Assembly: GCF_900110735.1 (NCBI RefSeq)
Contig: NZ_FOET01000001.1
Span: forward strand, 620,001-684,000
DNA from: Streptomyces radiopugnans
GTDB lineage: Bacteria > Actinomycetota > Actinomycetes > Streptomycetales > Streptomycetaceae
DNA: 64,000 nucleotides
Direction of reading: 5' to 3'
Shown here: in pieces, positions 57,730 through 64,000 of the stretch
Layout: each line of letters opens with the position of its first letter
How positions within the stretch are numbered: the first letter of the stretch is position 1
Notes under the pieces: model-generated
The model's input: only the letters and a program-made list of their open reading frames with translations
The model's database searches: none
What the model was told of the DNA's origin: nothing
Program-made: the position numbers and the translations under genes

Positions 57730-59355
57730 ATGGAGAAGCGGACCATCCCTGCGTCAGACGCTCTGGCACTCATCGAGCGCGAGGAATCGCATTTTTGGGA
57801 TCACAAAAGCGCGCAAAGCAAGGGAACCGTAATCCAGAAGATTGCGGCGGGCCTTGCCAACTCAGACGGCGGGGAATTTATCGTCGGGATCGAAGATAAG
57901 GGAAAACAAGCCGTCGGCCTGGATAGGTGGCAGGGGTACGGCAGTATTGAAGATGCGACAATAGTACTTGAAGCGCTTGCCCGTGATATCGAACCGCCCG
58001 TTCCTTACTCAATCGAGTATCTAAGTATCGAGGGGCGTGAAGGTCAAGGGTTGGCATGCCTGGTCGGCATCCGAAAAAGTGAAAGCGTCCATTTTGCTGC
58101 AGACAAAAAGGTCTATGTTCGACGCGGGGCGGCTACCCTCTCAATCACAGGCCAGGCAGTCACGGACCTGAGTCTAGCAAAAGGTGCCCGCACGTACGAG
58201 GACCAACTACTTGCTGACTACGACAAGGAAGACCTAATCGTCGAAGACGAACTGGCTTATTTCCTAAGGTCGTACAGTCCATCTACGCCACCTGATATCT
58301 TCGTCCGGAAGCAGCGCCTCATAAACAGGGACTCAGGCGCCGCGAAGGTGTCCGCAGGGATCCTCTACGCAGAATCACCGCCTGCCGTTGTTCCTAAGCG
58401 CTGCGCGGTTAAGATCGCGCGATACAACACTAAGAACAGGGAGCCGCGCCGGGAACACCTGGCAACTACTCCTCTCACGATCGAGGGGCCGGCTCGGGTG
58501 GTAATCGAAGAGACAATCTCTGCGGTTACTAACCTAATCGAGTCAGTTTCGGTACTTCAGCCCAGCGGGGAAATGACGCCTGTGAAGTACCCGCCGGAAG
58601 TATTGAAAGAGATTATCGTGAATGCGGTAATCCATCGTGACTACAACATCTCTGACGACATCCTCGTATATGTATTCGATGATCGAGTCGAGGTTCGCAG
58701 CCCTGGACCTCTGCCGGGAAGCATGACGTTGGATAACCTGCTTCAAGATCGATTTTCCAGGAATCCAACGATTGTGCGCTTGCTCAATAAGTACCCGGAT
58801 CCGCCGAACAAGGACATCGGCGAGGGGTTGCGTACAGTCGTCGCAAAGATGGCTGAGGCTAAGCTACAGTCTCCGGTTTTTTCGATTGAGGGAAACTACT
58901 TTGTAGTGGAACTCGGGCACACGCCTCTTGCCCGCCCTCATGAGATCGTCATGGAGTACCTGGACAGTCATGAGGAGATCACTAACTCCACAGGGCGGAG
59001 TCTCACGGGCATCAGTTCCGAAAACAGCATGAAGGACGTTTTCTACGCATTGCGCAAAGCCGGAAAAATCGAAATGGTTCCGGGAAAGCGAGGCAATAAG
59101 TCCGCTTGGCGCAAAGTGCCGCCTACTGAAACCGACGCCGACACCAGCAAAGCCGACATTTCTCTAGCGCGGGAGGGTGTGGCGACTCCGCCGGAAGGCG
59201 ATACAGGACAGAAAACTCTGCCTGCGAGTGACACTCTGAAAACTACCAAAAAGTTGAAGGCTCGAAGGGTCGCCATTGGGCCGACCCGAAATAGGCCATG
59301 CTCTTGCGGTAGTGGACTGAAGTATAAAAGATGCTGCGGCCAAAGCTCGGCTTAA
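57730..59355 (+). CDS. AlbA_2 (Schlafen-like)/HATPase protein with SEC-C zinc tail: AICE cargo
   Basis: A 541-residue protein. The AlbA_2/divergent AAA_4 domain covers about 15-145 (ESHFWDHKSAQSKG, LANSDGGEFIVGIEDKG, VYVRRGAATLSI). A GHKL-type HATPase_c_4 part is at about 285-345 (EIIVNAVIHRDYNISDD, VYVFDDRVEVRSPGPLPG, DIGEGLRTVVAKM). A winged-helix region follows, and the C-terminal SEC-C zinc motif reads RPCSCGSGLKYKRCCGQ. AlbA_2-HATPase proteins are recurrent in defence islands and phage-resistance cargo, but the combination with SEC-C is unusual to me. Codon use is clearly AT-richer than the rest of the window, it is on the opposite strand from the AICE backbone, and it abuts the right att site: signs of recent transfer. 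Confidence 0.85.
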   Translation: MEKRTIPASDALALIEREESHFWDHKSAQSKGTVIQKIAAGLANSDGGEFIVGIEDKGKQAVGLDRWQGYGSIEDATIVLEALARDIEPPVPYSIEYLSIEGREGQGLACLVGIRKSESVHFAADKKVYVRRGAATLSITGQAVTDLSLAKGARTYEDQLLADYDKEDLIVEDELAYFLRSYSPSTPPDIFVRKQRLINRDSGAAKVSAGILYAESPPAVVPKRCAVKIARYNTKNREPRREHLATTPLTIEGPARVVIEETISAVTNLIESVSVLQPSGEMTPVKYPPEVLKEIIVNAVIHRDYNISDDILVYVFDDRVEVRSPGPLPGSMTLDNLLQDRFSRNPTIVRLLNKYPDPPNKDIGEGLRTVVAKMAEAKLQSPVFSIEGNYFVVELGHTPLARPHEIVMEYLDSHEEITNSTGRSLTGISSENSMKDVFYALRKAGKIEMVPGKRGNKSAWRKVPPTETDADTSKADISLAREGVATPPEGDTGQKTLPASDTLKTTKKLKARRVAIGPTRNRPCSCGSGLKYKRCCGQSSA

Positions 59356-59965
59356 TATTTCGAAAGTCGGGCTTCCTGTAGAATCAAGGGTTCGTATTGC
59401 CTTTCCGGCGCTCCGTCGTGTCCTGCTCTAGTTGACAACATCGACGGCGTGGCTGATGCCCGTAGGGGTGCAGTGAGACACGCGCGCCTGGTCGGTCGGC
59501 GCACCCGCCGTCGTGGCTGACTGTCGTCGGCTGAGGTTCGTGCCACAGCCGTGCCAGATGCAGGCGTCAGCCACGATCAACACCGGTGCCCGGCGGTCGA
59601 GTGGTCACCCGCTTCCTCGGCCAGCAAAGCCGCAGTTCAGCCCTCAGGTCACCCCGCCGCTCCCCTAAAGTGGTGATGAAGCGTGGTGACATCACCAGTC
59701 GACATCAACGTTCCCGGACAGCAGCAGACCGAGGGAGTCGCAGGAAGACCAAGAGCTGCTGGAGATGTGAGAGCCGGGCTGGCCACGCAGCCCGGTGATC
59801 GAACTTGTAAGGCGGCAGTCGGTTGGTCTGCGCGTGTCGGTGGGCCGTCTCTGGGCCGTCGAGGGACGGCCCGGGGTAGCCGACAACGACCAACGACGAC
59901 CGTACGATGGCTGGTCGTAGCGGCTCGTGCGGGGCCTCGCGCAGAACCGTAGGGTGGCTCACAAG
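59356..59965. other. Non-coding right end of the AICE
   Basis: About 610 bases without a convincing gene. It holds the right copy of the 20-bp end repeat (59841-59860), short dyads with CGACC/GGTCG near 59886-59914, and other likely recombination-protein sites before attR. An open frame beginning at 59907 merely runs through attR into glnE. Confidence 0.5.
59841..59860 (+). repeat. Right copy of the 20-bp end repeat
   Basis: TGGGCCGTCTCTGGGCCGTC, 19 of 20 bases as at 45652-45671 and in the same orientation, 105 nt before attR. Each copy is a tandem of TGGGCCGTC. Confidence 0.55.
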
Positions 59966-60051
59966 TTCCTGCGCAACAAGAAGCAGGAGTGGGAGGAGTA
60001 CCGCTCGGAGGTCACCGCGTTCGAGCTGCGCAAGAACCTGCCGGTGCTGTA
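59966..60051 (+). repeat. attR: displaced glnA2 3' end
   Basis: The 86-bp partner of 45480-45565. It is now an orphan fragment encoding the glnA2 C-terminus with a TAG stop, fused to AICE sequence on its left. It marks the original chromosomal junction with the glnE upstream region. Confidence 0.9.
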
Positions 60052-60061
60052 GCGGGTCCGC

Positions 60062-60080
60062 GCCCCGCGGGACGCGGGGC
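60062..60080 (+). terminator. Short hairpin after the displaced glnA2 end
   Basis: A 7-bp perfect GC stem (60062-60068 with 60074-60080) and 5-nt loop, 10 nt after the TAG. It may be the original glnA2 terminator or attenuator before glnE. Confidence 0.45.
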
Positions 60081-60125
60081 AGTACGGCAGGCGGTACGGC
60101 GGCAGCGGCGAGAGGCAAGGCCACG

Positions 60126-63100
60126 GTGGTGCAGGGCGGTCGGCGGGACAGCCGGTTCGGACGGTTCGTACGGCAGGGGTTCACCGATCCGGGGGCGGCC
60201 GGCCGCCTGCTGGACTCGCCCGCCCTGGCCCGGGTGCGGGACGACGCGGTGCTGCTCGACGCGCTCGGCGCCACCGCCGACCCCGACCAGGCGCTGCTGT
60301 CCTTCGTCCGGCTGGTGGAGGCCCAGCCGGACGACGCCGCGCGGCAGACGCTGCTGGGCACCGTGCTGGCCGCCAAGCCGCTGCGCGACCGGCTGCTGGG
60401 CGTGCTGGGCGCCTCCGAGGCGCTCGGCGACCACCTCGCGGGCCACCCGGACGACTGGCAGGCCCTCCACTCCTACGAGACGGCCGACCTCCACCCGGGC
60501 GTCGAGGAGTTCGAGGCCGCGCTCGCCGGCGCGGACGGTCCCGACGAACTGCGCGTCGCCTACCGCCGCGCCCTGCTCACCATCGCCGCCCGCGACGTCT
60601 GCGGCACCACGACCGTCGACGAGACCGCCGCCGAACTGGCCGACCTGGCCACCGCCACCCTGCGCGCCGCCCTGGCGATGGCCGGGCGCGAGGAGCCGGG
60701 GGACGCGCGGGCGTGCCGGCTGGCCGTGATCGGGATGGGCAAGTGCGGCGGCCGCGAGCTGAACTACGTCTCGGACGTGGACGTCGTCTTCGTCGCCGAG
60801 CCCGCCGGGGGAGCCGGCGGGGCGGCCGGGGACGGCGGCGACGGGGAGGGCGAGGCGCTGCGCGCCGCGACCCGGCTCGCCGCGCGCATGATGCGGATCT
60901 GCTCCGACACCACCGCCGAGGGCACCATCTGGCCGGTGGACGCCAACCTGCGGCCCGAGGGGCGCAACGGCCCGCTGGTGCGCACCCTGTCCAGCCATCT
61001 GGCGTACTACCGGCGCTGGGCCAAGACCTGGGAGTTCCAGGCACTGCTCAAGGCCCGCCCGGTGGCCGGCGACCTGGCACTGGGCCGCGAGTACACCGAG
61101 GCCCTGGCCCCGATGGTGTGGCAGGCCGCCGAGCGGGAGAACTTCGTCACCGACGTGCAGCAGATGCGCCGCCGCGTGGTCGCCGGGATCCCCGCCGCGC
61201 AGCTCGACCGCGAACTCAAGCTCGGCCCCGGGGGCCTGCGCGACGTGGAGTTCGCCGTCCAGCTCCTCCAGCTCGTCCACGGGCGCAGTGACACCGCCCT
61301 GCGCAGCCCCACCACGCTGGCCGCGCTCGACGACCTCGCGGCGGGCGGGTACGTGGGCCGCCAGGACGCGGCCGCGCTCGGTGACGCGTACCGCTTCCTG
61401 CGCGTCCTGGAGCACCGCATCCAGCTCCAGAAGCTGCGCCGCACCCATCTGATGCCCCGGGACGAGGCCGAACTGCGCCGCCTGGGCCGTTCCCTGGGCT
61501 TCCGCCAGGACCCGGTGGCCGAGCTGACCCGCGCCTGGAAGCGGCACGCCGCGGTGGTGCGGCGGCTGCACGAGAAGATCTTCTACCGGCCGCTGCTGGA
61601 CGCCGTCGCCCAGCTCGCGCCCGGCGAGATCCGGCTGTCGGCCAGCGCCGCCGGGCAGCGCCTGGAGGCGCTGGGCTACGCGGATCCGGCCGCCGCCCTG
61701 CGCCACCTGGAGGCGCTGACCTCCGGGGTCAGCCGCAAGGCCGCCATCCAGCGCACCCTGCTGCCGGTGCTGCTGGGCTGGTTCGCCGACTCCGCCGACC
61801 CCGACGCCGGACTGCTGGGCTTCCGCAAGGTCTCCGACGCGCTCGGCCAGACGCCCTGGTACCTGCGGCTGCTGCGGGACGAGGGGGCCGCCGCGGAGAA
61901 CCTGGCCCGGGTGCTGTCGGCCGGGCGGCTCGCCCCCGACCTGCTGCTGCGCGCCCCCGAGGCCGTCGCCCTGCTCGGCGACCCGGGCGGGCTGCGGCCG
62001 CGCGGGCGGGAGGCGCTGACCCAGGAGGCGCTGGCGGCCGTCGGCCGGGCCGAGGGGCCCGAGCAGGCCGTCACCGCCGTCCGCGGGGTACGGCGGCGCG
62101 AGCTGTTCCGTACCGCCGCCGCCGATGTCATCGGCGCGTACAAGGCCGGGGGCGGTGGCGAGGGCGGCCCGGAGGGCGTTTCGGGGAGCGGTGCGGGAAG
62201 CGCGGCGGAGGGCGCGCCGTCGGGCGCCGACGGCACGGCGGATGCCGTGGACCGGGTGGGGGAGGCGCTGTCCGACCTGAACGCCGCCACCGTCGCCGGC
62301 GCCCTGCGGGCGGCGGTGGACGCCCGCTGGGGCGACACCCTGCCCACCCGTTTCACCGTCGTCGGCATGGGCCGCTTCGGGGGCCGCGAGCTGAACTACG
62401 GCTCCGACGCGGACGTGCTGTTCGTCCACGAACCGCGCGAGGGCGTGGACGAGCGGGAGGCCGGCGAGGCGGCGCTCGCCGTCGCGGGCGAGATACGCCG
62501 CCTCCTCCAGCTCCCCAGTTCCGACCCGCCGCTGCTCATCGACGCCGATCTGCGGCCGGAGGGCAGGAGCGGCCCGCTGGTGCGCACGCTGGCCTCCTAC
62601 GGGACCTACTACCGCCGCTGGTCGCAGGTGTGGGAGCGGCACGCGCTGCTGCGGGCCGAGCCGGTGGCGGGCGACGCGGACCTGGGCCGCCGCTTCGTCG
62701 AGCTGATCGACCCCCTGCGCTATCCGGAGGACGGCCTGGGGGAGGACGCGGTGCGGGAGATCCGCCGCCTCAAGGCGCGGATGGAGAGCGAGCGGCTGCC
62801 GCGCGGCGCCGATCCCACCACCCACACCAAGCTGGGCAGGGGCGGGCTGTCGGACGTGGAGTGGACGGTCCAGCTCATGCAGTTGCGCCACGGTGCGCAG
62901 GTGCCGGGGCTGCGCACCACCCGCACCCGTGCGGCCCTGGCCGCCGCGCGGGAGGCCGGGCTGATCGGCGAGGAGGACGCCGCGACCCTGGACGAGGCGT
63001 GGCTGCTGGCCACCCGGGTGCGCAACGGGGTGATGCTGGTGCGCGGCCGGCCCGGCGACACCTTCCCCTCCGAGGCGCGCGAGCTGGCCGCCGTCGGCCG

Positions 63101-63209
63101 CTACCTCGGCTACGAGCCGGGGCACGTGGGCGAGATGCTGGAGGACTACCGGCGTATCACGCGCCGTGCCCGTGCGGTGGTGGACCGGTTGTTCTACGGG
63201 GTGGAGTGA
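60126..63209 (+). CDS. glnE: Bifunctional glutamine synthetase adenylyltransferase/deadenylase
   Basis: A 1027-residue GlnE. The N-terminal deadenylylating nucleotidyltransferase domain has GMGKCGGRELNYVSDVDVVFV near residue 200. The C-terminal adenylylating domain has GMGRFGGRELNYGSDADVLFV near residue 747. Helical GlnD_UR-type regions (TKLGRGGLSDVEWTVQLMQL) follow each. It adds AMP to, or removes it from, the Tyr of GlnA1-type glutamine synthetase according to nitrogen status. The GTG at 60126 or 60129 fits the family N-terminus (GRRDSRFGRFVRQGFTDPG); the frame further upstream is AICE and att sequence. The AICE now separates it from glnA2, formerly only about 75 bp away. Confidence 0.93.
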   Translation: MVQGGRRDSRFGRFVRQGFTDPGAAGRLLDSPALARVRDDAVLLDALGATADPDQALLSFVRLVEAQPDDAARQTLLGTVLAAKPLRDRLLGVLGASEALGDHLAGHPDDWQALHSYETADLHPGVEEFEAALAGADGPDELRVAYRRALLTIAARDVCGTTTVDETAAELADLATATLRAALAMAGREEPGDARACRLAVIGMGKCGGRELNYVSDVDVVFVAEPAGGAGGAAGDGGDGEGEALRAATRLAARMMRICSDTTAEGTIWPVDANLRPEGRNGPLVRTLSSHLAYYRRWAKTWEFQALLKARPVAGDLALGREYTEALAPMVWQAAERENFVTDVQQMRRRVVAGIPAAQLDRELKLGPGGLRDVEFAVQLLQLVHGRSDTALRSPTTLAALDDLAAGGYVGRQDAAALGDAYRFLRVLEHRIQLQKLRRTHLMPRDEAELRRLGRSLGFRQDPVAELTRAWKRHAAVVRRLHEKIFYRPLLDAVAQLAPGEIRLSASAAGQRLEALGYADPAAALRHLEALTSGVSRKAAIQRTLLPVLLGWFADSADPDAGLLGFRKVSDALGQTPWYLRLLRDEGAAAENLARVLSAGRLAPDLLLRAPEAVALLGDPGGLRPRGREALTQEALAAVGRAEGPEQAVTAVRGVRRRELFRTAAADVIGAYKAGGGGEGGPEGVSGSGAGSAAEGAPSGADGTADAVDRVGEALSDLNAATVAGALRAAVDARWGDTLPTRFTVVGMGRFGGRELNYGSDADVLFVHEPREGVDEREAGEAALAVAGEIRRLLQLPSSDPPLLIDADLRPEGRSGPLVRTLASYGTYYRRWSQVWERHALLRAEPVAGDADLGRRFVELIDPLRYPEDGLGEDAVREIRRLKARMESERLPRGADPTTHTKLGRGGLSDVEWTVQLMQLRHGAQVPGLRTTRTRAALAAAREAGLIGEEDAATLDEAWLLATRVRNGVMLVRGRPGDTFPSEARELAAVGRYLGYEPGHVGEMLEDYRRITRRARAVVDRLFYGVE

Positions 63210-63344
63210 GGGCTCCGCCGTTGGTGGCGGGTGCGCTTGTGGTGGGTGCGGTGGGGGCCGGGTGCGTGCGGGGGCCGGGGCCGGTCCGCCTTCCGCCGGT
63301 GGCCGGGCGCGGGGGGTGTTCCCGTGTCGTCCTCGCGGTGAGGG

Positions 63345-64000
63345 CTAGGGGGACGCGGGGACCAGGCGGGGGAGGCGGTGGGCCGGTGCGCCGTACCAGG
63401 CGCAGGAGATCGCGAAGCCTATGCCCAGGCAGACCAGCCCGCCCACCGCGTCCAGCCAGAAGTGGTTGGCGGTGCAGACGATGACCACCAGGGTGAGGGC
63501 CGGGTAGAGCCAGCCGAGGATCTTCACCCACAGCGGTGCCGCCAGCAGGGCGAGGGTGATGCCGCACCACACGGACCAGCCGATGTGCATCGACGGCATG
63601 GCCGCGTACTGGTTGGAGACGTTGGCCATGTTGCCCGAGGCCATCGAGCCCCAGGTGCCGTGGACCTTGACGGTGTCGATGAAGTGCACGCTCTCCATCA
63701 GCCGCGGCGGGGCCAGGGGGTAGAGGTAGTAGCCGAGCAGGGCGACGGCCGTGGTGGCGAACAGGACCGTGCGGGTGGCGGCGTAGCGGCCCGGGTGTCT
63801 GCGGTAGAGCCAGACCAGGACGCCGATGGTGACGATGAAGTGCAGTGTGGCGTAGTAGTAGTTCATCGTCACGATCAGCCATGTGACGCCGTTGACCGCG
63901 TGGTTGAGGGACTGCTCCACGGCGATGCCGAGGGCGCGCTCGACCTCCCACAGCCAGTCGGCGTTCCGCAGGGCCTGCGCCTCCTGCTCCGGCACGGCGT
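63345..64000 (-). CDS. PAP2-superfamily membrane phosphatase (5' end cut by window)
   Basis: At least 216 residues, continuing beyond the right edge; a GTG at 63995 may be internal. Five to six membrane segments surround the phosphatase motifs: LYPLAPPRL, the PSMHIGWSVWCG core with catalytic His near residue 135, and CTANHFWLDAVGG with the third His. Relatives dephosphorylate lipid phosphates or transfer inositol-phosphate groups (the inositolphosphotransferase-like PAP2_3 branch). It is convergent with glnE. The 63210-63344 gap has nothing recognised. Confidence 0.85.
   Translation of the reverse strand, partial: AVPEQEAQALRNADWLWEVERALGIAVEQSLNHAVNGVTWLIVTMNYYYATLHFIVTIGVLVWLYRRHPGRYAATRTVLFATTAVALLGYYLYPLAPPRLMESVHFIDTVKVHGTWGSMASGNMANVSNQYAAMPSMHIGWSVWCGITLALLAAPLWVKILGWLYPALTLVVIVCTANHFWLDAVGGLVCLGIGFAISCAWYGAPAHRLPRLVPASP

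Larger units (their letters stand above)
45480..60051. mobile_element. AICE integrated in the 3' end of glnA2
   Basis: A 14.5-kb actinomycete integrative and conjugative element bounded by the glnA2 3'-end duplication (repeat offset 14,486 bp). It has an integrase next to the left repeat, an excisionase, a primase-polymerase/DUF3631 replication module with iterons, an FtsK/TraB-like translocase, spread-type membrane proteins, a GntR regulator with its operators, an IS5-like insertion and one AT-richer cargo gene. All backbone genes run on the minus strand. This is the pSAM2-like layout, but those elements insert into tRNA genes, whereas the target here is a coding gene. Confidence 0.93.

Noticed and set aside
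59907..60125. N-terminal extension of glnE
   Set aside because: The frame passes through AICE end sequence and attR. GlnE homologues start near GTG 60126, so the extension is accidental.

Overview
This window is high-GC DNA with Streptomyces-type gene organisation: GTG and TTG starts, ATGA and GTGA start/stop overlaps, leaderless promoters, CGNR regulators, an AICE, and a core map / panB / nadE / glnA2 / glnE neighbourhood. No species can be named from sequence alone. Two genes are cut by the window edges: a PhoD-type phosphatase on the left and a PAP2-family membrane protein on the right.

Region 1 (1-20 kb) is accessory metabolism. A minus-strand redox operon (VOC protein, PPOX-like flavoprotein, 3Fe-4S ferredoxin, ferredoxin reductase) faces a CGNR-type regulator. 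Next is a tight minus-strand operon: cupin, cobalamin-binding mutase subunit, glutamate-mutase-like large subunit, FAD/NAD(P)-binding protein, acyl-CoA-synthetase-like ligase, perhaps followed by a mycothiol-dependent isomerase-like gene and headed by a LysR gene. It looks like a small biosynthetic pathway around a B12 carbon-skeleton mutase. A second CGNR gene precedes a vanadium-haloperoxidase-like protein. A third faces an HPP-PPOX-carbonic anhydrase operon.

Region 2 (20-45 kb) holds a STAND NTPase with TPR repeats plus a small partner, an anti-sigma-like ATPase, an Rsm22-type methyltransferase, a dimethylargininase-like enzyme, a secreted GH5 mannanase with a CebR-like operator, heme oxygenase, map, an F420:NADP oxidoreductase, an M50 protease, Hsp20, panB, a drug pump with its TetR regulator, a second MFS pump, nadE, a GNAT protein preceded by a perfect 20-bp palindrome, and glnA2.

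Region 3 (45,480-60,051) is an integrated actinomycete integrative and conjugative element (AICE). It lies in the 3' end of the protein-coding gene glnA2, bounded by an 86-bp direct repeat (84/86 identical) that restores the glnA2 C-terminus, and it separates glnA2 from glnE. Order: int, xis, an array of 9-bp iterons, a DUF3631 ATPase, a 64-aa protein, a primase-polymerase, a 49-aa membrane protein, a CTAG-rich repeat cluster, an FtsK-like transfer protein, eight small transfer/spread genes in partly overlapping order, a GntR-type regulator with CCCTAGGG operators, an IS5-like insertion sequence, and an AT-richer cargo gene (AlbA_2 + HATPase + SEC-C) next to the right att site.

Region 4 (60-64 kb) is glnE and the start of a PAP2-family gene. 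No rRNA, tRNA or CRISPR array was recognised.
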